This document shows positions 17,992 through 27,095 of a DNA stretch of 64,000 nucleotides, piece after piece (position 1 is the first letter of the stretch; every line of letters starts with the position of its first letter). The position numbers and the translations under genes were made by a program. The notes below the pieces were generated by a model, which saw nothing but the letters and a program-made list of their open reading frames with translations, was not told the DNA's origin and made no database searches. Source of the stretch: Actinomycetota bacterium (GTDB taxonomy: Bacteria > Actinomycetota > Actinomycetes > S36-B12 > CAIYMF01); the NCBI GenBank assembly GCA_020161245.1, contig JAIUOK010000005.1, positions 1 to 64,000 on the forward strand, given 5' to 3'.

Positions 17992-19173
17992 TCAGCCCAC
18001 CTGCGCCGGCTCGTCGCCCGACTGCAGGGCGAGCAGCTCCTTGTCCATGCCGGCGTGCAGGTCGGAGGCGCCGTCGAGGCCGAAGGAGTGGATCGGGTCC
18101 CACGACACCACGACGTCGTCGCCGAGGCGCACGATGTCGTCGGCGGAGAGGTTCTGCGAGAACACCTGCAGCTCCTGGCCCCACGCGGTGCGGACGAGGT
18201 ACTGGGTCGACAGGCCGGTGAACGACGCGTCGGTGACGACGCCCTCGAGCACGTTGCGGCCGGACAGGTCGCCCGCGCGGTCCTTGGCGCGCACGGTCAC
18301 CTTCTCGGGGCGGACGCCGACGACGACCGAGTCTCCGTCGGTCGCGACGCGGGCGGTCGGGATGCGGAAGGTCGCGTTGTGGGCGCTGATGACGGTGACG
18401 CCGTCCTCGCGGCCGACGACCTGGCCGGGCAGCAGGTTGGACTGCCCGAGGAAGTTGGCGACGAACGCGGTGCGCGGGTTCTCGTAGATGTCGACCGGCG
18501 AGCCCATCTGCTCGATGCGCCCGTTGTTCATGACGGCGACCGTGTCGGCCATGGTCATGGCCTCCTCCTGGTCGTGCGTCACGTGCACGAAGGTGATGCC
18601 GACCTCGGTCTGGATGCGCTTGAGCTCGATCTGCATCTGACGCCGCAGCTTGAGGTCGAGGGCGCCGAGCGGCTCGTCGAGCAGCAGCACGTCGGGCTGG
18701 TTGATCAGCGCACGGGCGACGGCGACGCGCTGCTGCTGGCCGCCGGAGAGCTGGCCGGGCTTGCGGCGGGCCATGGCGCCGAGCTCCACGAGCTCGAGCA
18801 TGTCCTCCACCGGCTTCTTGACGTCCTTGATGCCGCGACGGCGCAGGCCGAAGGCGACGTTCTCGAAGATGTCGAGGTGCGGGAACAGGGCGTAGCTCTG
18901 GAAGACGGTGTTCACCGGGCGCTGGTACGGACGCAGCTGCGTGACGTCCTGCTCGCCGATGAGGATGGCGCCCTCGGTCGGGTCCTCGAGGCCGGCGACC
19001 ATGCGCAGGGTCGTCGTCTTGCCGCAGCCCGACGGGCCGAGCAGGGCGAAGAACGAGCCCGCCGGGATCGTGAGGTCGAGGGCGTCCACCGCCGTCATGG
19101 TGCCGAAGCGCTTGGTCAGTCCGACCAGGTGCAGGTCCTCGACCTGCCCTGTCACGACCTGGGTACGGGCCAC
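17992..19173 (-). CDS. potA: Spermidine/putrescine ABC transporter ATP-binding protein (PotA-like)
   Basis: 393 residues. Walker [10 protein letters not shown] (near residue 47), the signature LSGGQQQR and Walker [12 protein letters not shown] are intact, and a C-terminal TOBE domain of about 130 residues follows, as in PotA. It powers polyamine import across the cytoplasmic membrane. It is separated from the upstream binding-protein gene by 199 bases containing a strong hairpin (19335-19365), which should lower its expression relative to the binding protein. GTG start. Confidence 0.94.
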   Translation of the reverse strand: MARTQVVTGQVEDLHLVGLTKRFGTMTAVDALDLTIPAGSFFALLGPSGCGKTTTLRMVAGLEDPTEGAILIGEQDVTQLRPYQRPVNTVFQSYALFPHLDIFENVAFGLRRRGIKDVKKPVEDMLELVELGAMARRKPGQLSGGQQQRVAVARALINQPDVLLLDEPLGALDLKLRRQMQIELKRIQTEVGITFVHVTHDQEEAMTMADTVAVMNNGRIEQMGSPVDIYENPRTAFVANFLGQSNLLPGQVVGREDGVTVISAHNATFRIPTARVATDGDSVVVGVRPEKVTVRAKDRAGDLSGRNVLEGVVTDASFTGLSTQYLVRTAWGQELQVFSQNLSADDIVRLGDDVVVSWDPIHSFGLDGASDLHAGMDKELLALQSGDEPAQVG

Positions 19174-19334
19174 CGGGACCGCCCTTCCGTCTGGAGCTCG
19201 TTGCTAGGGATGCGTGCTGGTGAGGTGCTGGTGCCGTGCGGTCCGAGCGCGGGCTCGGGTGGTGCAGAGGGCCATCGTGTCGGACGACCCGCGTCTGCGT
19301 CAGGGGTACGGGCGTGCTCCGCGGCTCCGGACGC

Positions 19335-19365
19335 GGCCGCGGGCGGGGTTCCCCCGCCCGCGGCC
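19335..19365 (-). terminator. Strong hairpin between binding-protein and ATPase genes
   Basis: GGCCGCGGGCGGGG and CCCCGCCCGCGGCC form a perfect 14-base-pair stem with a 3-base loop, starting 8 bases after the potD-like stop. In the middle of a pot operon it likely acts as a partial terminator or mRNA stabiliser that sets more binding protein than transporter. Confidence 0.65.
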
Positions 19366-19372
19366 GGCTTCG

Positions 19373-20590
19373 TCAGTTGCCGATGATCTGCTGGAAGCGC
19401 GCCTCGTACGCCGTCTGCTGCGCCGGCGTGAGCGGCTGGAAGATCTTCACCTGCGAGAGCGTCTCGTCGGTCGGGAAGATGAACTGGTTCTCCACGAGCG
19501 AGGGGTCGATCTTCGCGATCTCCTCCTTGGCGCCCTTCACCGGGGAGATGTACTGGACGTACGCCGCCACCTCGGCCGCGACCTTCGGGTCGTAGTAGTA
19601 GTTCATGACGGCCTCGGCGTTCTTCTGGTGCGCCGCCATCGCCGGGATCAGCATGTTGTCGGTCCAGAGCGTGCCGCCCGACTCGGGGATCTGGAAGTCG
19701 TACTTGTCGCCGAGCGCCGCGACGTCGCCGGACCAGCCGATGACGGCGATGACGTCGCCGTTCTCGAGCGCGGTCAGGTAGTCGTTGCCGGTGACCTGGC
19801 GGATCTGGCCGGAGTCGAGCTGCTTCTGGAGCTCGTCGGCCGCCTGGTTGAACTGGTCCTCGGTGAAGTTGGTGGGGTCGTTGCCCTGCCACATCATGAT
19901 GATGCCGATGGTGTCGCGCATCTCGTCGAGCACCGTCACCTTGCCGGCCAGCGCCGGGTTCCAGAGGTCGTCGAGCGACTTCATGGTGTCCTGGCCGGTG
20001 GCGGCCTTGAGCAGCTCCTTGTTGAAGCCGAGGCCCGCGAAGCCCGACTGCCACGGCATGGTGTGCGCGCGGCCGGGGTCGAACGCCGGGTTGGCCAGCG
20101 CGTCGATGATGTTGGCCTTGTTGGGGATGTTGGCGTCCTGGAGCGGGAGGGCGTAGGCCTTCTCGATCCAGATGCCCGCCATCCAGTCGGTGAGCACGAC
20201 GATGTCGCGGCCGATGTCGCGGCCCTGCTCGAGCTGCGCGCGCACCTTGGCGTAGAAGTCCTGGTTGCCGTTGACGTCCTCGGTGTACGTCACGGCGATG
20301 CCGGTCTGCTTCTTGAACTCCTCGAGCGAGGGGCGGGTGCCCTTCTCGTCGTCGGTGTCGATGTAGGAGACCCAGTTCGACCAGTTGACGACCTTCTCGG
20401 TGTCGGACTTGTCGGGCTGGGTCGACGGGGACGGCGCGGCGGTGCCGCCACCGCCGCCACCGGTGCCCTTGGCGCCGCATGCGGCGGCGGCCATCGCGGC
20501 ACCACCGATGCCGGCAGCGCGCAGGAACCGGCGGCGCGACATCGCCGAGACGATGGCCGAGGTCATGGGGTCGAGCGGCTTGTCAGCCAT
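19373..20590 (-). CDS. potD: Polyamine ABC transporter substrate-binding lipoprotein (PotD/PotF-like)
   Basis: 405 residues. The N-terminus carries a twin-arginine motif (SRRRFLRA, about residues 18-25), a hydrophobic run and a lipobox ending AAAC near residue 38, so it should be Tat-exported and lipid-anchored. A Gly- and Ser/Pro-rich linker leads to the extracytoplasmic solute-binding fold of the PotD/PotF family (NWSNWVSYID near the start of the mature part). It captures putrescine or spermidine for the PotABC-like complex encoded downstream. It follows the aldehyde dehydrogenase gene on the same strand. Confidence 0.93.
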   Translation of the reverse strand: MADKPLDPMTSAIVSAMSRRRFLRAAGIGGAAMAAAACGAKGTGGGGGGTAAPSPSTQPDKSDTEKVVNWSNWVSYIDTDDEKGTRPSLEEFKKQTGIAVTYTEDVNGNQDFYAKVRAQLEQGRDIGRDIVVLTDWMAGIWIEKAYALPLQDANIPNKANIIDALANPAFDPGRAHTMPWQSGFAGLGFNKELLKAATGQDTMKSLDDLWNPALAGKVTVLDEMRDTIGIIMMWQGNDPTNFTEDQFNQAADELQKQLDSGQIRQVTGNDYLTALENGDVIAVIGWSGDVAALGDKYDFQIPESGGTLWTDNMLIPAMAAHQKNAEAVMNYYYDPKVAAEVAAYVQYISPVKGAKEEIAKIDPSLVENQFIFPTDETLSQVKIFQPLTPAQQTAYEARFQQIIGN

Positions 20591-20619
20591 CAGCGGGGGT
20601 CCTCCATCGGTGACGTGCA

Positions 20620-20674
20620 GTGCGGGTCGTGCTGGGGGGGCGAGCAGTGGAGCGGGCGGTGCGGGTCGTGCTGG
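20620..20674. repeat. 16-base direct repeat between aldehyde dehydrogenase and binding-protein genes
   Basis: GTGCGGGTCGTGCTGG occurs at 20620-20635 and again at 20659-20674, a 39-base period, in the 103-base spacer before the potD-like start. It could be a paired regulator site or a slippage duplication. Confidence 0.5.
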
Positions 20675-20693
20675 TCGGCTGCTGCTGATGGGG

Positions 20694-22232
20694 TCAGCGG
20701 TCGCCGAAGATCGTGCGGTGCCAGTCCTTGCGGGCCTCGCCCGTGACGTCGATCGACACGTGCTTGACCTGCGTGTACTCGTCGAAGGAGTACTGGCTCA
20801 TGTCCTTGCCGAAGCCCGACTGCTTGTAGCCGCCGTGGGGCATCTCGGACACGATCGGGATGTGGTCGTTGATCCACACGCAGCCGGCCTGGATCTCGCG
20901 GCTGGCGCGCATCGACCGCACGACGTCGCGGGTCCAGGCGGACGCCGCCAGGCCGAACGGCGTGTCGTTGGCCAGCGCGATGCCCTCCTCGTCGGAGTCG
21001 AAGGGCAGCACGACGAGGACGGGGCCGAAGATCTCGGACTGCACGATCTCGGAGTCCTGCGCGGCGTCGACGACGAGCGTGGGCTCGTAGTAGGCGCCCG
21101 ATGCCAGCTCGCCGCCGGGGATCTGTCCGCCGGCCACGACCTTGGCGCCGTAGCCGCGCGCCCGCTCGACGAACCCGGCGACGCGGTCGCGCTGGGCGAA
21201 GGAGACGAGCGGGCCCTGGTCGGTGCCCGGGTCGGTGGGGGCGCCCAGCCGCACCGTGCGCATGACGTCGGCGACGCCCTGCACGAAGGCGTCGTACAGC
21301 GGGCGCTGCACGTAGGCGCGGGTGGCGGCGGTGCAGTCCTGACCGGTGTTGATGAGCGCGCCGGCGACGGCGCCCTGCACCGCAGCCTCGAGGTCGGCGT
21401 CGTCGAACACCACGAACGGCGCCTTGCCGCCGAGCTCGAGGTGCACGCGCTTGACGGTCGCCGAGGCGACCTCCATGACCCGCTTGCCCACGGGGGTGGA
21501 GCCGGTGAACGACACCATCCGCACGCCGGGGTGCGCGAGCAGCGCCTCGCCGGCGAGGCGCCCGGTGCCCGTGATGACGTTGACGACGCCGTCGGGGATG
21601 CCGGCGACCTTGCAGTCCTCGGCCAGCATGAGCGCGGTGAGCGGCGTGAGCTCGGCGGGCTTGAGGACGATCGCGTTGCCCGCCGCGATCGCCGGGAGCA
21701 CCTTCCACACCGCCATCTGCAGCGGGTAGTTCCAGGGGGCGATCGAGCCGACGACGCCGACCGGCTCGCGGCGGATCATCGAGGTGTGCGCGCCGTCCCA
21801 CTCGGCGGCGGCCTTGCCCTCGAGGTTGCGGGCGGCGCCGGCGTAGAACGCCACGTTGTCGATCGAGCCCGGCACGTCGAACTCGCGGGTGAGCTTGATG
21901 GGCTTGCCGGTCTGGCTGGTCTCGACCTGCGCATACTCCTCGGCGCGGGCCTCCATCGCGGCGGCCAGACGCGTCAGCGCCGCCGACCGCTCGCCCGGGG
22001 TCATCGCCCCCCACACCTGCTGGGCGCGGGTCGCCGCAGCGACGGCGTCGTCGACGTCCCGCGCCGAGGCCAGCGCGACCGTGGCGACGACCGAGCCGTC
22101 GGCGGGGTTGATGACGTCGTGCGTCTCGCCGGACGTGCCCGTGCGGTGCTCGCCGTCGACGAACAGGTGGCCCTGCTCCGCCACGCGCGTCTCCTCTCCC
22201 CGGTCCCCAAGACCCTGGTGGGACGGCGTCAT
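20694..22232 (-). CDS. Aldehyde dehydrogenase, gamma-aminobutyraldehyde dehydrogenase-like
   Basis: 512 residues from ATG 22232 (GAGGGA upstream); a GTG at 22184 with GGAGAGGAGA would give 496 residues and also fits the family start. The catalytic Glu is in LELGGKAP and the catalytic Cys in NTGQDCTAATR. The sequence is of the PuuC/PatD/betaine-aldehyde group that oxidises omega-amino aldehydes such as 4-aminobutanal to GABA with NAD(P). Beside a polyamine transporter and a PuuB-like oxidase it would take the aldehyde made by amine oxidation. Divergent from the PucR regulator gene. Confidence 0.9.
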   Translation of the reverse strand: MTPSHQGLGDRGEETRVAEQGHLFVDGEHRTGTSGETHDVINPADGSVVATVALASARDVDDAVAAATRAQQVWGAMTPGERSAALTRLAAAMEARAEEYAQVETSQTGKPIKLTREFDVPGSIDNVAFYAGAARNLEGKAAAEWDGAHTSMIRREPVGVVGSIAPWNYPLQMAVWKVLPAIAAGNAIVLKPAELTPLTALMLAEDCKVAGIPDGVVNVITGTGRLAGEALLAHPGVRMVSFTGSTPVGKRVMEVASATVKRVHLELGGKAPFVVFDDADLEAAVQGAVAGALINTGQDCTAATRAYVQRPLYDAFVQGVADVMRTVRLGAPTDPGTDQGPLVSFAQRDRVAGFVERARGYGAKVVAGGQIPGGELASGAYYEPTLVVDAAQDSEIVQSEIFGPVLVVLPFDSDEEGIALANDTPFGLAASAWTRDVVRSMRASREIQAGCVWINDHIPIVSEMPHGGYKQSGFGKDMSQYSFDEYTQVKHVSIDVTGEARKDWHRTIFGDR

Positions 22233-22365
22233 TGTGCGTCCCTCGCGTAGTGGACGTACAACCGGCCGCCGTGCCGCGGCTGGCCCGGCTCCGGCCAGCT
22301 GTCTCTGGTCCGGGGGACGGGCCCTCCGCGGGCGCGCAGAGCAGCACGACGCGGCTCTGCGACCC

Positions 22366-22398
22366 GGGGATCCTTACACGGCGATCCCCCCGAGACAA
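22366..22398 (-). promoter_or_regulatory. Candidate promoter with overlapping inverted repeat for the aldehyde dehydrogenase operon
   Basis: On the minus strand TTGTCT and TAAGGA are spaced by 16 bases (22393-22398 and 22371-22376). An inverted repeat GGGGATC/GATCCCC (22366-22372 and 22383-22389) straddles the -10. This lies in the 340-base divergent spacer 22233-22572 with the PucR gene, and could be the regulator's site. Otherwise that spacer shows nothing recognisable. Confidence 0.35.
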
Positions 22399-22572
22399 GG
22401 GATTCCGTAGCGTGATCGCGGCGCCGCGACGGATTGCATCGTGATCGTGACCTGAGACCGATGTTTCCCGCAGGTTACGCCCGCGCTCCTGCACGCGGGT
22501 TCAGAGAGGGCCGGCGCCACAGTGGCAAGCATCGACCACTCCGGCCTGACGGTGTGGCAGCCCGACGGGCTA

Positions 22573-24266
22573 ATGTCCGCGCACGTGAGCGAGGCCGCCC
22601 CCGTCCCGGAGGCCGGCGGGGCCCCGGCGGGCCCGGCCGGCTACGACGTCTACCCCACCGTCGCCGAGGTGCTCGACCTGCCCGCTGTGCGGGACGGCGC
22701 CCCCGTGGTGCGCGCCGGCCGCGGCCTGCTCGACCGGCACGTCCGCTGGGCGCACGCCGCCGAGGTGGCCGACGTCGCCCGCCTGCTGCGCGGCGGCGAC
22801 CTGCTGCTCACGACCGGCGTGCTGCTCCCCCAGGACGACGACGGCCTCGCCGCGTGGGTGCGCGGCCTGGCCGACGCCGGCGTGGCCGGCGTGATGGTCG
22901 AGACGCTGCGCCGCTTCGACCGGCTGCCCGACGCGATGGTCGAGGCGGGCGAGGACGCCGGGCTCGTGCTGGTGGAGCTCACCCGCGAGGTGCGGTTCGC
23001 GACCGCGACCGAGCAGGTGCATGCGCGCATCGTCGACGCGCAGCTCGCCGAGCTGCGCGCCTCGGACGAGGTGCACGCCCGCTTCACCGAGCTCACCGTC
23101 GAGGGCGCGTCCCCCACCGAGGTCGTCCGCCAGGTCTCGCAGATCGCCGGACGCCCGGTCGTGCTGGAGAACCTGGCCCACCAGGTGCTCGCCGTCGACC
23201 CCGCCGACCGCCCGCTCGCCGACGTGCTCGACGGGTGGGAGGTGCGCAGCCGTGCCGTCCGCGTGCCGGCGCGCACCGGCTTCGACGAGGCCAGCGGCTG
23301 GGCCGTCACCACGGTCGGCGCGCGCGGGCAGGACTGGGGCCGTCTCCTGCTGCACACCGGCGCGGCGCCGTCGCCGCGCGACGTCATGGTGCTCGAGCGA
23401 GGCGCGGCCACGGTGGCCCTCTCGCGCCTCGTCGAGCGCGACCGCGAGTCGCTCGAGCGCCAGACCCATCGCACCCTGCTCACCGGCGCGGTCGCCGGCA
23501 CGCTGCCGCTGCCCGAGCTCGTCGCGCGCGCCTCGGCGCTCGGCGTGCCGCTCGAGGGCCGTGCGCTCGTCGCTGTGCTGGTGCGCCTCACGCGCACGCC
23601 GTCGGGCCCTGCGCTCGAGGTGCAGGAGCGGCTGCGCGACCTCTCCGAGAACGTCGCGGGCGCGCTGCGCGACAGCCGCGGCACCGGCCTCGTCGGCGCC
23701 GTCGACGACGCGACGGTCGGCGTCCTTCTCTCGCTGCCGCCCCGCGAGGACATCGACCCCGCGCTCTCGCGGCTGTCGGAGGCCCTGACGCGGCGTACCC
23801 AGGGCGGCCACTCCCCGGCTCCCGGGGGCTGGGTGGTGGCCGTCGGCTCGGTCGTGGCCAACGTGCGCGACATCCGACGCGCCTTCCTCGAGGCCGCGCA
23901 GGTGGCCGACGCCGCGCCGTCGGAGGACGACGGCTCGCCGCGCCCCTACTACCGCCTCCCCGACGTCCGGCTGCGCGGCCTGCTGCACCTGCTGCGCGAC
24001 GACGACCGCCTGCAGACCTTCGCGAGCTCGGGCCGCTGCTCGAGCACGACGCCGCCCACGGCAGCGACCTCGTCGGCGTGCTGCGCATCTACCTCGGCGC
24101 GGGACGCAACAAGTCGATGGCGGCCGACGCCGCGCACCTGTCGCGCCCGAGCTTCTACGAGCGCCTGCACCGGATCGAGCGCATCCTGTCGGTGGACCTC
24201 GACTCGGTGGAGTCGTGCCTCTCGCTCCACGTCGCGCTCCTCGCTCTCGACGCCCTGCGTCGCTGA
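22573..24266 (+). pseudogene. PucR family transcriptional regulator, frame broken before the HTH
   Basis: The first 484 or so codons encode a PucR N-terminal domain (PTVAEVLDLPAV to LLTTGVLLP) and the central GGDEF-like region. At about 24020-24030 the frame must shift by -1 to continue into LGPLLEHD and the C-terminal PucR helix-turn-helix (GRNKSMAADAAHLSRPSFYERL), which ends at 24266. Without the shift the protein reads on out of frame and loses its DNA-binding domain. A 1-base or 7-base deletion beside a GCGAG repeat explains the change; a sequence error is possible. The start may be ATG 22573, or GTG 22585, which lies 8 bases after TAATGT and would be leaderless. Likely regulator of the divergent polyamine operon. 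Confidence 0.75.
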
Positions 24267-24319
24267 ACCTGTCCGCGGCCCGTGGGATCCGGGGGCGGGG
24301 TCGGCTCCGAAGGAAGGGC

Positions 24320-25891
24320 ATGCGCAGCTCTCGCTGGTGGGACGCCGGGCGCGGCATCGTCGCCGTGCTCCTCGGCGTCGCCGTCGCCCACCTCCTCGCC
24401 GCCATCACCGAGCCCGCCCGCTCGCCGCTCGCCGTCGCGGGCTCGCTCGTCGTCCGCTCGGTGCCGACCTGGCTCGAGCAGCTCGCCGTGCAGCAGCTCG
24501 GCAACGCCGACAAGCCGGTGCTGCTCGTGACCCTGTCGATCGGCGTCCTCGTGCTCAGCGGTCTGGCCGGCCTGCTCGCCCGCCGCAACCGGGCGCAGGG
24601 CGCGGTCGCCGTCGCCTTCATCGCCGGCGTGGCCGTGGTCGCCGCGGTCCTCGGCTCGAGCGCCTCGCCGTCGTCGGCCCTGGCCGACGCGCTGCCCTCG
24701 ATCGTCGGCGCCGTGGTCGCGGTGGTCGCGTTCTTGCTGCTCACCCGCGACGACGCCGTGCCCGCTCAGTCCGTCTCGACAGATCCGCCCGCCAACGACG
24801 AGCCGGCTCGGAGCATGGCCACGCCCACCCGCCGCGGCGTCGTGCTCGGCGTCGTCGGCGTCGCGGTCGCTGCGGCGTTCGTCGGCGCGGCCGGCGAGGC
24901 GGTGCGGCGGGCGCGCGTCGCTCAGGCCGCCATCGCCCGCGCGGTCCGGCTCCCGGCCCCCGCCGACCCGGCTCCGGCGCTGCCGTCCGACGTCGAGGTG
25001 GGCGTCGACGGCGTGACGCCGTTCCGCGTGCCGAACGGCGACTTCTACCGCGTCGACACCGCGCTCGTGGTGCCTCAGGTCGACCCGACGACGTGGACGC
25101 TGCGCGTCGGCGGGATGGTGTCGTCGCCGTTCGAGATCACCTGGGACGAGCTGCTCGCGATGCCGATGATCGAGCGCGACCTCACCCTCACCTGCGTCTC
25201 CAACGAGGTCGGCGGCCCCTACTGCGGCAACGCGCGCTGGCTCGGCGTCCGGCTCACCGACGTGCTCGACCGCGCCGGCATCGACCCCTCGGCCGAGCAG
25301 CTGCTCTCGACGTCGGCCGACGGCTTCACGGCGTCGACGCCGATCTCGGTGGCCCTCGACGGCCGCGACTCCATGATCGCCGTCGGCATGAACGGCGAGC
25401 CGCTGCCGCCCGAGCACGGCTTCCCCGCCCGCATGGTGGTGCCCGGTCTCTACGGGTTCGTGTCGGCGACGAAGTGGGTGGTGTCGATCGAGGCGACCAC
25501 CTACGCCGCGCAGCAGGCGTACTGGACGCAGCGCGGCTGGGCCACCGAGGCGCCGGTGCGCACCATGGCGCGCATCGACGTCCCCCGCCCGCTCGGCACG
25601 ATCCCGCCCGGCAAGGTCGCGATCGCGGGCGTCTGCTGGGCGCAGCACCGCGGCATCGGCGGCGTCGAGGTGCAGATCGACGACGGCCCCTGGCAGGCCG
25701 CCCGCCTCGGCGGCGCGCCCAGCGACGACACCTGGCGTCAGTGGTACTTCCCGTGGGACGCGACGTCGGGCCGCCACTCGCTGCGCGTGCGCGCCGTCGA
25801 CGGCACCGGCGCCACCCAGCCCGCCGACCGCCTCGACCCCTTCCCCAGCGGCGCGCAGGGCTGGCACGAGGTCGTCATCACCGTCGGCTGA
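24320..25891 (+). CDS. Membrane-anchored molybdopterin-dependent oxidoreductase (sulfite oxidase family)
   Basis: 523 residues from the ATG at 24320, with AGGAAGGG upstream. The first 150 residues form four membrane segments, then a further hydrophobic segment (RRGVVLGVVGVAVAAAFVG) carries the chain out of the cell. The remaining 330 residues are a sulfite-oxidase-type molybdenum cofactor domain, with the conserved Cys in LTLTCVSNEVGG, plus the C-terminal dimerisation (Mo-co_dimer) domain. Electron acceptor and substrate are unknown; family members reduce or oxidise S- or N-oxides at the cell surface. The stop is 3 bases from the convergent peptidase gene. Confidence 0.9.
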   Translation: MRSSRWWDAGRGIVAVLLGVAVAHLLAAITEPARSPLAVAGSLVVRSVPTWLEQLAVQQLGNADKPVLLVTLSIGVLVLSGLAGLLARRNRAQGAVAVAFIAGVAVVAAVLGSSASPSSALADALPSIVGAVVAVVAFLLLTRDDAVPAQSVSTDPPANDEPARSMATPTRRGVVLGVVGVAVAAAFVGAAGEAVRRARVAQAAIARAVRLPAPADPAPALPSDVEVGVDGVTPFRVPNGDFYRVDTALVVPQVDPTTWTLRVGGMVSSPFEITWDELLAMPMIERDLTLTCVSNEVGGPYCGNARWLGVRLTDVLDRAGIDPSAEQLLSTSADGFTASTPISVALDGRDSMIAVGMNGEPLPPEHGFPARMVVPGLYGFVSATKWVVSIEATTYAAQQAYWTQRGWATEAPVRTMARIDVPRPLGTIPPGKVAIAGVCWAQHRGIGGVEVQIDDGPWQAARLGGAPSDDTWRQWYFPWDATSGRHSLRVRAVDGTGATQPADRLDPFPSGAQGWHEVVITVG

Positions 25892-25894
25892 CGG

Positions 25895-26563
25895 CTACTC
25901 CCGCACCTTCACCCACTGGCCCTCGGACACGACCTCGACCTCGCCGTCCACGACGCTGATCGCGGTCTGGTCGTCGATCGCGTACGCCGGGCAGCCGATG
26001 CCCTCGGCCCACGTGCGCGCGGCGTCCAGGGTGTTCTCGGGCATGAGCTCGTGGTCGAGGTGGGGGAAGATCGAGAAGTCCACCAGCCCGAGGCACGCAT
26101 CGCCGCCCGACGGCGGCCGCCAGTGGGCGAAATCCTCCCCGATGCGCGGCGTCATCACCATGCTGCCGGCGCTCACCCCGACCCACACCGTGCGCTCGAG
26201 CGACGGCAGCAGCGCCTCGAACCCGGACTCGCGCAGCCAGTGCCGCAGGTACAGCGCATCGCCGCCGTCGACGAGCAGCGCGTCAGCGTCGCGCACCCAC
26301 GGCACCCAGCGCTCGGCGCCCATGCTGGGCAGCGCCGTCAGCTCGAGCAGCCCCACAGACTTCCAGCCGAGCCCCGTCATCGATCCCCCGCCGCCGTTCG
26401 CCACGAACCGCCACGCCGACTGCGGAGTGCACATCGGGTGCCCGTACTCCGCCGTCGGGACGCACAGCGCCGTCGACTCCTCGATCGGCTTGCCCAGCAT
26501 CCCGACCAGCGCCGCACGGATGCTGGGGTTCGTCACGCCGCCCGACGTCAGCAGCAGCTTCAC
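25895..26563 (-). CDS. Peptidase E (S51 family, glutamine-amidotransferase-like fold)
   Basis: 222 residues. The nucleophile elbow GVSAGS carries the catalytic Ser, and a later FPHLDHE supplies the His region, both as in aspartyl dipeptidase PepE. These cytoplasmic enzymes cleave Asp-X dipeptides without a metal. GTG start at 26563 with GAGGAGG well placed. Single gene, convergent with the molybdoenzyme gene. A non-peptidase member of the family cannot be excluded. Confidence 0.88.
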   Translation of the reverse strand: MKLLLTSGGVTNPSIRAALVGMLGKPIEESTALCVPTAEYGHPMCTPQSAWRFVANGGGGSMTGLGWKSVGLLELTALPSMGAERWVPWVRDADALLVDGGDALYLRHWLRESGFEALLPSLERTVWVGVSAGSMVMTPRIGEDFAHWRPPSGGDACLGLVDFSIFPHLDHELMPENTLDAARTWAEGIGCPAYAIDDQTAISVVDGEVEVVSEGQWVKVRE

Positions 26564-26662
26564 AGCGCCTCCTCGCTCAGCCCGCGACGCTAGTCCCGTC
26601 GAAGCCTGCTGGGCGCCGGCGCACGGACGGCGCTACTCCACCGGGCTAGCAGGGCGGGTCGA

Positions 26663-26831
26663 GTTGGGGGTCGGATCGCGTCGCAGAGAGCGCGTATCGA
26701 CCCCCAACCGCACGGCCCGGCCGAGTTGGGGGTCGGAACGCGTCGTGGAGAGCGCGTGTCGACCCCCAACCGCGAGGCCGGCCGAGTTGGGGGTCCGATC
26801 GCGTCGTGGAGAGCGCGTATCGACCCCCAAC
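26663..26831. repeat. Array of three 46-base imperfect-palindrome hairpins
   Basis: Copies at 26663-26708, 26725-26770 and 26786-26831. Each has outer arms GTTGGGGGTC/GACCCCCAAC (10 pairs, invariant), an inner stem GATCGCG against CGCG-T-ATC with one bulge (two changes in copy 2, G-A-A and GTC), and a 10-base loop TCGYRGAGAG. The two spacers (16 and 15 bases) are also alike and end in GGCCGA. The array is in the 532-base gap 26564-27095, which has no supported gene. It is not CRISPR-like (spacers too short and related). Confidence 0.9.
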
Positions 26832-26994
26832 TCGAAGCGGATGGGCGCCGCTTGCGCTGCGGTCCGGCCCCGTCGGCCGGTCGCTTGTCGTCGTCCGTTC
26901 GCGATCGGGTGGTCGTTCGCTCGCCTGGCGGCTCGCTACCTCCCCACCAGATCGCGGGGGCTCGCCTTCGGCTCGCGTCCAGATCGCTGGGCGA

Positions 26995-27022
26995 CCAATC
27001 CGCGGGGCCCGCTGGTGCGAAC
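26995..27022 (+). promoter_or_regulatory. Candidate SigK-type promoter before the fasciclin gene
   Basis: CCAATCC (26995-27001) and GCGAAC (27017-27022) are spaced by 15 bases, 73 bases before the fasciclin ATG. Mycobacterial SigK promoters have a CCATCC-like -35 and CCGAAT-like -10, so the match is partial and the spacing slightly short. Confidence 0.3.
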
Positions 27023-27095
27023 ACGTCATGACAGAGGCACGAGACCCCGGGCGGGCGCGCTGCGCCCCGCCCCGACCCACGAGGAGCCCCCTCTC

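Noticed and set aside
26663..26831. CRISPR array
   Set aside because: Spacers are 15-16 bases and similar to each other, only three units, no cas genes nearby.
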